64,000 bases of DNA from Acidobacteriota bacterium (lineage in GTDB: Bacteria > Acidobacteriota > Terriglobia > UBA7540). A model generated the notes under the pieces. The model was not told the origin of the DNA. It worked only from the letters and a program-made list of their open reading frames with translations, and searched no databases. Shown one piece after another: positions 1 through 6,430 of the stretch. Within the stretch, counting starts at the first letter, position 1, and each line of letters starts with the position of its first letter. The position numbers were made by a program, and so were the translations under genes. The stretch spans positions 62,001 through 126,000 of the forward strand of contig SCRD01000028.1 in the NCBI GenBank assembly GCA_004298155.1, given 5' to 3'.

Positions 1-443
1 TGGCAAATGGGGCCATTCCTCCTTCCCTTCCATTTGTGAAGAAGGAAGGGCTTGACCTTCTACAGGCAAAATACAGCAGCCAGTCCGAGGCCGCGCAAAA
101 GATCTCTTCCGGCCTGGTCAATTACTACGCGCAGAACTATCCACAGATCTTTTCGAAGCATCGCACGGATGTTTCCATGGCAGTGAGGGGTCTGGTGGCC
201 ATCTATCAAGAGAACGTTTTCCCGCAGATGAAGGTTGACTGGGGAACCTACCCCGACAACCTCGGCCACATGAATTTCCCTGGGTGCTTTCGATGCCATG
301 GAACCCTGCACGAGGCTTCTGATACCCGGAAGATGATTCCGCAGGATTGTAGTTCCTGCCACAACCTGCTTTCCATGGGCGAAGCCAATCCGAAGATTCT
401 GACGGATCTTGGTCTGGGTGGAGGGGCGGAAGCGACTCACTGA
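1..443 (+). CDS. Multihaem cytochrome c, C-terminal part (cut by window start)
   Basis: The reading frame is open from base 3 to the stop at 441-443 and has no plausible start with a ribosome site, so this is the 3' end of a longer gene. Two c-type haem attachment motifs are visible, CFRCH at about 285-299 and CSSCH at 348-362, in a context (WGTYP...NFPGCFRCH) typical of the C-terminus of NapC/NirT-like multihaem cytochromes. Proteins of this family pass electrons from quinol to periplasmic acceptors. The next genes encode cytochrome bd, so it sits in a respiratory neighbourhood. How many haems the full protein carries cannot be seen from here. The GTG at 36 is internal, since the frame continues upstream of it. 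Confidence 0.85.
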   Translation, partial: ANGAIPPSLPFVKKEGLDLLQAKYSSQSEAAQKISSGLVNYYAQNYPQIFSKHRTDVSMAVRGLVAIYQENVFPQMKVDWGTYPDNLGHMNFPGCFRCHGTLHEASDTRKMIPQDCSSCHNLLSMGEANPKILTDLGLGGGAEATH

Positions 444-639
444 ATTGCGGTTCCGCATTGACGGGCTGCGCGGCAGATTGCTCATGGCGGCCGCTGGTGG
501 TATTCTGCTGGCAAGCTGGCAAAATTACTGAACCGTGGGTCCCGCCTGCCGGCAGGGTTCCGCTCGTTCCCGGAAGCAAGGTGTTTTTCCTGCACCGGCG
601 TGCGATGGAAAAGCGGTCCGCATCCGCTCGAGGGGGTCT

Positions 640-1974
640 ATGAACGAAGCTGTTTTTGCCCACCGCATTCAGTTTGCATTCACGGTGATGTTCCACTACC
701 TTTTTCCGATTCTCACTATGGGGCTCGGGTTTTTTATCGCTCTTTTTTCAACCCTGAGCCTCATTACAAAGAACAAACGGTATGCCGAAGCGGCCAGCTT
801 CTGGGCCAGGATTTTCGCCGTCAATTTCGCCCTGGGAGTTGTAACTGGAATTCCGCTGGAATTTGAGTTCGGCACCAACTGGAGCCGGTTCTCAAGTTTC
901 GGTGGTGGCGTTTTTGGGCAGACGCTTCCGCTCGAGGGCGTCTACGCTTTCTTTCTAGAGTCAGGTTTTCTGGGAATGTTTCTGGCGGGCGAGAAGCGTG
1001 TTGGCCGGACGTTGCACTGGATATCAGGCCTTGGCGTTGCCGGCGGCTCTCTGCTTTCGGGATATTTCATTGTCGCTACCAACGCCTGGATGCAACATCC
1101 CGTTGGCTATGTGATGGACCCTATGGGCCGTGTTCAATTGAAGTCCTTCTGGGCTGTCCTGTTGAATCCCTACGCGATCTGGCAATACGCTCACACCATC
1201 AACGGGGCGCTGCTGACAGCGGCGTTCGTCATTGGCGGTATCGGCGCTTTCTATCTTCTTTCGGATCGCCACAGGGAATTCGGGATGCTGTCGGTGAAGA
1301 CGGCGGTCGTGGCCGGCGTGATTCTCTCAATCACGCAATTGTTCCCCACAGGAGACTTGAACGGCGCCAGCGTCGTCCGGTATCAACCAACAAAACTTGC
1401 AGCGATGGAGGGCCTTTTTGATACGGTACAGGGCGCCCCGCTGGCGATCATTGGCATGCCGGACACGCAAACCGGCAAACTGATTGACCCCATCTACGTC
1501 CCGCAATTTCTCAGCTTTCTGGCGTACGGTAATTTCCAGGCCACTGTTGATGGACTGAACAGCTATGCGCGAGAGCTCTGGCCGCCTGTCGAGCTAACAT
1601 ATTATTGCTATCACATCATGGTGGGACTGGGAACCATCTTCATCGCCCAGATGCTGATCGGCCTCTTTCTGCTTTGGAGGCGTAAGCTTTACTCAAGCCG
1701 ATGGTTCCTGTGGATGCTGATGCTCACCATCCCATTTCCGTTCATCGCCAATGAGGCAGGGTGGACGGTCGCTGAAGTGGGCCGCCAGCCCTGGCTTGTG
1801 TATGGACTGATGAAGACGGCGGCAGGAACCTCTGCCAACGTCGCCGCCGGTGAAACCATCTTTACCACAATGGGCTTTGCCGGCATTTATGCCACCCTGA
1901 GCATTCTTTTTCTATTTTTGGTGGCCCGAATCATTCATCGCGGACCACAGGAAGGCGCCCCTGTGCATGCCTGA
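640..1974 (+). CDS. cydA: Cytochrome bd ubiquinol oxidase subunit I
   Basis: CydA is the membrane haem subunit of cytochrome bd, a quinol:O2 oxidoreductase with high oxygen affinity that does not pump protons. The start is ATG 640, which follows a GAGGGGG ribosome site; the 35 codons upstream are not conserved-looking. The 444-residue product keeps His19, Glu99, Glu107 and His185, which line up with the haem b595 ligand, the proton-channel glutamates and a haem b558 ligand (His186) of the E. coli protein. The quinol loop after LFPTGDLNG is short, so this is the short-loop or CIO-like type rather than the long-loop E. coli type (522 residues). cydB follows 96 bases later in the same direction, so the two are probably co-transcribed. 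Confidence 0.95.
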   Translation: MNEAVFAHRIQFAFTVMFHYLFPILTMGLGFFIALFSTLSLITKNKRYAEAASFWARIFAVNFALGVVTGIPLEFEFGTNWSRFSSFGGGVFGQTLPLEGVYAFFLESGFLGMFLAGEKRVGRTLHWISGLGVAGGSLLSGYFIVATNAWMQHPVGYVMDPMGRVQLKSFWAVLLNPYAIWQYAHTINGALLTAAFVIGGIGAFYLLSDRHREFGMLSVKTAVVAGVILSITQLFPTGDLNGASVVRYQPTKLAAMEGLFDTVQGAPLAIIGMPDTQTGKLIDPIYVPQFLSFLAYGNFQATVDGLNSYARELWPPVELTYYCYHIMVGLGTIFIAQMLIGLFLLWRRKLYSSRWFLWMLMLTIPFPFIANEAGWTVAEVGRQPWLVYGLMKTAAGTSANVAAGETIFTTMGFAGIYATLSILFLFLVARIIHRGPQEGAPVHA

Positions 1975-2070
1975 TGTCCTGGCAGACTGACCGGAAGGGT
2001 AAATTCGCAAACGCAGGCCGCCTGGTCGTAAAGCCGGGCCAGAAATGATTCCTGCTGATGGAGGATCCGT

Positions 2071-3087
2071 GTGATAAATGTAATCTGGTTTTTTGTGCTA
2101 GGAGCGATGTTGACCGCGTATACCGTCCTGGACGGATACGATCTGGGCGTCGGATCGTTATCTCTCTGGATTGCCAGGAATGATGAGGAGCGCAGGATGG
2201 CGCTCAATTCGATCGGGCCTGTCTGGAACGGCAATGAGGTCTGGCTGGTGGCCGCCGGAGGCATGCTTGTGGTGTCGTTCCCTCGCGTTTACGCCGTGGC
2301 CTTCAGCGGTTTCTATCTGGCCTTCATGCTGGTGCTCTGGCTCCTGGTTCTGCGCGGCGTTTCCATCGAGCTCAGGAGCCAGATCGGGAATCCTCTATGG
2401 CGGGAATTGTGGGATGCCGGCTTCTGGGTGGGCAGCGTGCTGCTGGCACTGCTGCTGGGCGTCGCACTTGGGAACATTGTGCGTGGTTTGCCGATCGGTA
2501 TTGACGGGTACTTCAAGGGAACTTTCGCACAGATGCTGAATCCCTATGCGTTGCTCACAGGCATTCTGACCGTGGTGGTCCTTGCCTGGCATGGAACGAA
2601 TTATCTTCGGGTCAAAACGGAAGGGGCGCTGTTTGCGCGGGCCGTCAGGTGGTCACACAGGCTTTGGTGGATCGCATTGGTGATGGTGGTTGTGGTCACG
2701 ATAGCCACGTTCATGGTGCTTTCCGGCACTCCCCGTACTTTCCACGTTTATCCGGCGGCGTGGGCTGTTCCGTTGCTCATTCTGGCCGGCCTGGTGTGGG
2801 GTGTTTTATCCCGCGGAGCGGAACGCAGCACATCCGCTTTCCGCTCGTCCGCGCTTCTCATCGTTGCGTTGATGCTGACTGCTGCACTGACGATATTTCC
2901 GGATCTGCTTCCCTCAACTGTAAATCCGCAGTATAGCCTGAACATCTACAACTCCGCCTCCTCGCCGCATGCTCTCCGGGTGTCGCTGATCGCCAATGTT
3001 TTTGGCATGATTGCTGTGATTGTATACAGTACTTACGTTCACCGGGTGTTTCACGGAAAGGTGCGCCTGGGGGAAGGCCACTACTAA
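2071..3087 (+). CDS. cydB: Cytochrome bd ubiquinol oxidase subunit II
   Basis: CydB is the second integral membrane subunit of the bd-type terminal oxidase and stabilises the haem-carrying CydA. The 338-residue product begins at GTG 2071, preceded by GGAGGA at about 2060. The N-terminal segment contains the family signature LDGYDLGVG and the WNGNEVWL motif, followed by about eight or nine hydrophobic helices and a tail rich in charged residues. It follows cydA in the usual order. No CydX-like short ORF or cydCD exporter genes were seen after it. The next gene is convergent and starts its 3' end only 32 bases away, with no clear intrinsic terminator between them. Confidence 0.95.
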   Translation: MINVIWFFVLGAMLTAYTVLDGYDLGVGSLSLWIARNDEERRMALNSIGPVWNGNEVWLVAAGGMLVVSFPRVYAVAFSGFYLAFMLVLWLLVLRGVSIELRSQIGNPLWRELWDAGFWVGSVLLALLLGVALGNIVRGLPIGIDGYFKGTFAQMLNPYALLTGILTVVVLAWHGTNYLRVKTEGALFARAVRWSHRLWWIALVMVVVVTIATFMVLSGTPRTFHVYPAAWAVPLLILAGLVWGVLSRGAERSTSAFRSSALLIVALMLTAALTIFPDLLPSTVNPQYSLNIYNSASSPHALRVSLIANVFGMIAVIVYSTYVHRVFHGKVRLGEGHY

Positions 3088-3119
3088 AGTTGCCGCAGGT
3101 TGGGCGAAGAGAGATTTTG

Positions 3120-3596
3120 TTACTGCGGCCTGACGTTCCTGGACGGCAGGCAGTTGATGCAGGAGAGTTGGTCCAGAGTTGACGTCACCCGATCGCTCAG
3201 CAACTGGACAACCCAGAAGGCGGCGTCCGGGTGATGGCTGAGGAAGCGAAGAAAGTCCTGGCACCTGACAAAGCCCGTCTGGCAGGTGGTGGCCGCCACG
3301 GCCGTTTCCTCGTAATATTTGCCCGAAAGCGCCGCGCTCAACCCCAGGATATCTCCCGGCAGCGCCGTCCCGATAGCCATCGGCCGGCCGTGCGCGTCAG
3401 TTACGGAGAGATCCACGCGGCCCGTGTAGAGAACATAGATGCCAAGTGGCGACTGACCTTCCAGAAAGAACTCGAAGCCCCTGGGGTATACCCTCGGCGC
3501 TTGAATGGCTTTTAACGCCGTAAGGGCAACGGGCGGACCAGGCTTTCTGAGTTTGCCCATAGGGAGCCCCGTTGCGGGCTCGGAAGTTTCTTTCAT
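3120..3596 (-). CDS. Cyclic-nucleotide-binding-domain protein lacking a DNA-binding domain
   Basis: The start chosen is ATG 3594-3596, preceded by GAGGGA; a longer frame to 3662 has no ribosome site. The 158-residue product has a cupin-like CNB domain (EGQSPLGIY, GRVDLS, PGDILGLSA) and the beginning of a dimerisation helix (VVQLLSDRV), then ends with CINCLPSRNVRPQ. The winged helix-turn-helix that normally follows is absent, and cydB leaves no room for it. The sequence is clearly paralogous to the full-length regulator at 4609-5325 (EGQSPQGVF, GRVKLS). Residues that bind cAMP in CRP are not conserved. It could be a ligand-sensing or heterodimer partner rather than a DNA binder. A GTGA-N6-TCAC palindrome lies 59 bases upstream of the start. 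Confidence 0.75.
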   Translation of the reverse strand: MKETSEPATGLPMGKLRKPGPPVALTALKAIQAPRVYPRGFEFFLEGQSPLGIYVLYTGRVDLSVTDAHGRPMAIGTALPGDILGLSAALSGKYYEETAVAATTCQTGFVRCQDFLRFLSHHPDAAFWVVQLLSDRVTSTLDQLSCINCLPSRNVRPQ

Positions 3597-3648
3597 GGCG
3601 CTTCCCTCATGCTGAGATGAGTCTACCCGGCCGGGTGACTGGCGGACA

Positions 3649-3662
3649 GTGACCGCAGTCAC
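3649..3662. promoter_or_regulatory. CRP-type palindrome GTGA-N6-TCAC upstream of the CNB-domain gene
   Basis: The sequence GTGACCGCAGTCAC is a GTGA-N6-TCAC element centred 59 bases upstream of the ATG at 3596 on the minus strand. It is a plausible operator for the Crp/Fnr-type regulator encoded at 4609-5325, whose recognition helix resembles that of CRP. Binding is inferred from sequence only. Confidence 0.55.
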
Positions 3663-3773
3663 CCACTGCAGTGCCGATATTCACAAGCACTTGTGACCCA
3701 GTATCGCGGGAGTTCTATGAACGAACGGCCGCGGAAGGGCGTTTTTGTGGAATTTAATCTTCCCTGTGGATTC

Positions 3774-3965
3774 TTAGCCTGTAACAGGCAGAGGATAGAA
3801 GGAGTACACCAGGAGCAACTCAGGCAGATTTCCCCTTGTAGCATTCAGGATTCCCCTGACCGATGGCCCAACGTGCCCCGCTACCTCCTCGGTTGCGAAA
3901 CCCAATAAGGTGGAGAGTGGGATCAGGGCAAGGGCCATTGCGGCAAACACGCAATTGATGAAACT
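3774..3965 (-). pseudogene. Remnant of a Ca2+/H+ (cation/proton) antiporter
   Basis: Reading the minus strand from about 3965 to a TAA at 3774-3776 gives a 63-codon stretch with segments such as FAAMALALIPLSTLLG, ATEEVAGHVGPSV and GILNATRGNLPELLLVYSF. These match the first half of the CaCA/Cax antiporter motif (Ile/Leu-Pro-Leu-Ala-x-x-Ile/Leu-Gly, ATE, GP, G-L-L-N-A-T-x-G-N-x-x-E-L). No start codon, no N-terminal helix and no downstream continuation could be found in any frame. I therefore read it as a decayed fragment, not a working gene. Similarity is judged by eye. A sequencing frameshift is possible but would not restore a full-length protein. Confidence 0.55.
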
Positions 3966-4523
3966 CCCGGGACCTGAAGCAGAGCGAAGGTGGAAGCCAG
4001 GATCCTGTTGATGCTCGCCATCGAAGTAGCAGGAATTGCCAGATTTGTTTCAACAAAGACTGTCCAGGCAAAAGTCACTCCGGATGCGGAAACCTGCATT
4101 GCCTGTGGATTGGGCAAGGTTTCAATATAACCATGTGACAATGGCCATCGGGCATTCCAGTCCGCGATACTTTCCGCCGGCGCGGATGCGGGGTGTCCGA
4201 CCAGATTTCGAGAAATCGGTTCTCAGAGTACCCCTGTGACCCCACGGGCCTGACAATGATCTTCGAAAAGAAAACCAGATGTTAACAGTCGACTCCTTCG
4301 ATCATAATTTGTGGCGGCAGTGTTAAGAAGCATAAGGGGAGTCCTGAGGCGAATGACCTGGCGAGAAAAACTTCGAAGCTGGCGTCAGACCGCGCGTGGG
4401 GTTTACCCAGAAAGAGGTAAACCCGGGAATCGAACGGCGCGTGTGGGGCAAATCGTCGGCCGCTGGGGCGGATTCCCGGGCGGTATGTTAGATACAGTTT
4501 AAATAGTGAATTTGATCCAGGCA
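3966..4523. other. Gene-free stretch with one strong inverted repeat
   Basis: No convincing coding region was found here on either strand. The clearest structure is a perfect 9-bp inverted repeat, GGGTTTACC at 4399-4407 and GGTAAACCC at 4416-4424, with an 8-base loop. No T-run follows on either side, so it is not a standard terminator. On the minus strand there are weak sigma-70-like hexamers near 4489-4505, just downstream of two CRP-type palindromes, so a leftward non-coding transcript is possible. Confidence 0.4.
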
Positions 4524-4537
4524 GTGACCTGCATCAC
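4524..4537. promoter_or_regulatory. CRP-type palindrome GTGA-N6-TCAC, first of a pair
   Basis: GTGACCTGCATCAC matches GTGA-N6-TCAC and is followed by A, as in the CRP consensus. Its centre lies 22 bases, two helical turns, from the centre of the second site at 4546-4559. The Crp/Fnr gene ends at 4609 and reads toward these sites, so they are not in its promoter. Confidence 0.5.
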
Positions 4538-4545
4538 AGCTGATT

Positions 4546-4559
4546 GTGATGTACATCAC
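4546..4559. promoter_or_regulatory. CRP-type perfect palindrome, second of a pair
   Basis: GTGATGTACATCAC is a perfect 14-bp palindrome and fits GTGA-N6-TCAC. With the site at 4524-4537 it forms a tandem pair on the same face of the helix. The only downstream direction free of genes is leftward, through 4500 to 3966. Confidence 0.55.
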
Positions 4560-4608
4560 CTATTTTGCCACTGTCCCTCTCCAGCCCGTACCTACCGTCG
4601 AGAATGAA

Positions 4609-5325
4609 CTAGCCGCCCAGGAAGGCCTCGAGCGCAGCTTTGTTCTGGATCACAAGAGTTGACCCCTTCAGTTCTGCCAGGCGTTTGGACTTGAATTCGC
4701 CCAGGGTGCGGGTCACGGTTTCACGAGAAGTCCCGATAATCTGTCCGATTTCCTCATGAGTCAACGTCAGCTTGACCCGAATCCCCTGCTTGGACTGCTG
4801 GCCTTTGGCTGACCATTCCAGCAGGAAGCGGGCCAGCTTCTCCGGAGCCGATTGTGACAAGCCCAGCGAGCGGACCTGCTCGCAAGCCGTCTGATAACTT
4901 CCGCTCAGTTGCTGCGCAGCATGGACGGAGGCGTCTCCGTGGTCGCGGAGCAGGCGCAGGAAGTCATCCCTCTTTATAAAGTTGACCTGGCATGGTTCAA
5001 GGGTTTCTGCGGTGGCCTGAAAAGCCGTGTCCGAAACCGTTGCGTGCAGTCCCAGGATTTCTCCAGGCTTGACAATCCGCAGAATCAAAGTTTTGCCTTC
5101 GCTGGAAGTCATGGAGAGCTTCACACGGCCCTTGCAAAGCAGAAAGACTCCTTGGGGCGATTGCCCTTCGACAAACAGCACTGCGCCAGCGGGGTAGGCC
5201 GTCGTATACTTGATGGCCTCGAATGCTTTCAGTCCCGCAGGAGAAAGATCACAAAAGAACCCGTCGGCCTTATTCGAACAAGTCTGGCAGTCTTCCACGA
5301 GCTCTAATCCGTATGGAGATCGCAT
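4609..5325 (-). CDS. Crp/Fnr-family transcriptional regulator with FNR-like cysteines
   Basis: The start is ATG 5323-5325, 5 bases after a strong GGAGG that overlaps the end of the STAS gene. The 238-residue protein has a CNB-type sensor domain (about 30-150), a dimer helix and a C-terminal winged helix (about 165-238). Cys13, Cys16 and Cys25 lie ahead of the sensor domain, and Cys112 aligns with FNR Cys122, so a redox-sensitive Fe-S cluster is plausible. The cAMP contacts of CRP are missing (GLHA in place of GELG). The recognition helix SRETVTR keeps the Arg, Glu and Arg that CRP uses to read TGTGA, whereas FNR has Val, Glu and Ser there. It should therefore bind GTGA-N6-TCAC sites, six of which occur in this window. 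Nearby cyd and nar genes fit an oxygen-responsive role. Confidence 0.9.
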   Translation of the reverse strand: MRSPYGLELVEDCQTCSNKADGFFCDLSPAGLKAFEAIKYTTAYPAGAVLFVEGQSPQGVFLLCKGRVKLSMTSSEGKTLILRIVKPGEILGLHATVSDTAFQATAETLEPCQVNFIKRDDFLRLLRDHGDASVHAAQQLSGSYQTACEQVRSLGLSQSAPEKLARFLLEWSAKGQQSKQGIRVKLTLTHEEIGQIIGTSRETVTRTLGEFKSKRLAELKGSTLVIQNKAALEAFLGG

Positions 5326-5326
5326 T

Positions 5327-5623
5327 TCAACCTCCGTTCTTTCCGGCACGTACCCCTGCACGGTTGATTTCATCAATCACATACTTCGTCATTAGACGAG
5401 TTCCCTCAAGACAAACCCCTTTTTCTACCATGCGGGACAGAAGCCTTTTACCTTCAGAGTCGATGTAGGTAACCCCCGATAGGTCAATTAAGACATTTCC
5501 AGAGGAGTGGGGCAAGTGTTCTACCCAACTTCGTTCAAGCTCATCCACCCACGGTCCGGAAAGCTTGCCCTCGAGCTTCACATTTATGCTTCCCGGCGTG
5601 TCGCTATAGGTTATCTTTAGCAT
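5327..5623 (-). CDS. STAS-domain protein (anti-sigma-factor-antagonist-like)
   Basis: This 98-residue protein consists of a single STAS domain. The core strand and helix are visible as VLIDLSGVTYIDSEGKRLL; in SpoIIAA-type antagonists the serine of the D-S pair is the residue phosphorylated by an anti-sigma kinase. It ends one base before the ATG of the Crp/Fnr regulator, whose ribosome site lies inside its last codons, so the two are translationally coupled and form one operon. No kinase or sigma factor gene is adjacent. Possible roles are partner switching or a small sensor that modulates the regulator; the sequence does not decide between them. The start ATG at 5621-5623 has only a weak ribosome site. 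Confidence 0.8.
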   Translation of the reverse strand: MLKITYSDTPGSINVKLEGKLSGPWVDELERSWVEHLPHSSGNVLIDLSGVTYIDSEGKRLLSRMVEKGVCLEGTRLMTKYVIDEINRAGVRAGKNGG

Positions 5624-5702
5624 ATTTCACCGTTCCTGGTACAAGGACAGACTCAAAGGGACATAACTGCTCCAGGTACGCATTCCTCCTGAAGGCTCGA
5701 GC

Positions 5703-5736
5703 CCGCGATTAGTGGGGCGCCGCCCCTCGATCGCGG
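5703..5736. repeat. Intergenic nested stem-loop between two minus-strand genes
   Basis: CCGCGAT at 5703-5709 pairs with ATCGCGG at 5730-5736, and inside it GGGGC (5714-5718) pairs with GCCCC (5722-5726). It lies between the receiver-like gene (ends 5800) and the STAS gene (starts 5623), both on the minus strand. No T-run follows, so it may be an mRNA processing or stabilising structure rather than a terminator. Confidence 0.5.
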
Positions 5737-5799
5737 CTGCGGCCTGAAGTCGCTCCTCCGGTTTGCCAATCCCGGTACTGGTCAAAAAAGCCTCCCGAT

Positions 5800-6216
5800 T
5801 CAAGCCACCGGCGGAGCCGTCAGGTCCTGCTTTACGCTGATCAGTTCTTTATAGATCGCAGACCGAAGAATTCGCGCAAGGTCGGAAGTCAGAAACGGGG
5901 GCGTTATAAAGTCGAAAGCCCCTCTTCCGAGCACATCCAGGTAAAGCTTCACGTCAACCAATCGGGAAACCACGATGACCGGCAAATAGTTCTTCGATTC
6001 CTGCGCCAGCTCCAATACCTTGTCCCATCTGCCGTCCTGCAGGTTCGTCCCTGTGAAAACCATGTCGATTGTGCCGTGTTTCCTCAGAAGCAAGGAAGCT
6101 TCCTTGCAATTTCGCGCTTGAACAATTCTTACGTTGAGAGACTTCAGAGCCCGAGTCAGATGGTTGAAAGTCTCATCCTGCGCGTGGACCAGCAGTGCAT
6201 TGATCTGCTCCGCCAT
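5800..6216 (-). CDS. Degenerate response-regulator receiver protein
   Basis: The 138-residue product has the length and alternating pattern of a stand-alone receiver domain: NALLVHAQDE at the first strand, IDMVFTGTNLQDG at the third and GAFDFITPPF at the fifth. The residue that would be phosphorylated (Asp in DxxxxD) is Gly56, and the conserved Lys of the K-P motif is replaced by Thr-Pro-Pro. It is therefore unlikely to be a conventional phospho-acceptor and may work by protein contact only. Start ATG 6214-6216 follows GGGGAAG. It lies between the sigma-54 activator upstream and the STAS-Crp/Fnr pair downstream, all on the same strand, which suggests a shared signalling role. Confidence 0.75.
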   Translation of the reverse strand: MAEQINALLVHAQDETFNHLTRALKSLNVRIVQARNCKEASLLLRKHGTIDMVFTGTNLQDGRWDKVLELAQESKNYLPVIVVSRLVDVKLYLDVLGRGAFDFITPPFLTSDLARILRSAIYKELISVKQDLTAPPVA

Positions 6217-6430
6217 GGTGTCTTCCCCGATCTTTCACCTTTCGCCCGGCTCTCTGGCCGAGCAGACTGGAAGCCCTGCAGATAGAGAAGAGCACTCTTC
6301 GCTCCAAACACTCGAGGCTTTGGTCTCTTATTTGTACTGTAGATACAATGACTTAGAAGCTTGGTTTGGATGATGAACGTTGGGTCGAGTGAAGAACTGT
6401 GACGCTAAGCTACCAGGTGACGATATTTCG
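6217..6430. other. Intergenic region upstream of the receiver-like gene
   Basis: This holds an inverted repeat TTGTA (6332-6336) and TACAA (6344-6348) with a 7-base spacer, and a second one, TGACGA (6418-6423) with TCGTCA (6428-6433), that overlaps the stop codon of the sigma-54 activator gene. Either could be an operator; neither matches a regulator that I can name. Confidence 0.3.

Noticed and set aside
545-556. CCTGCCGGCAGG palindrome upstream of cydA
   Set aside because: A perfect palindrome with no loop in GC-rich DNA is expected by chance, and it does not fit the CRP-type motif.
3088-3119. A cydX gene or terminator after cydB
   Set aside because: Only 32 bases separate the cydB stop from the convergent gene; there is no ORF and no hairpin with a T-run.
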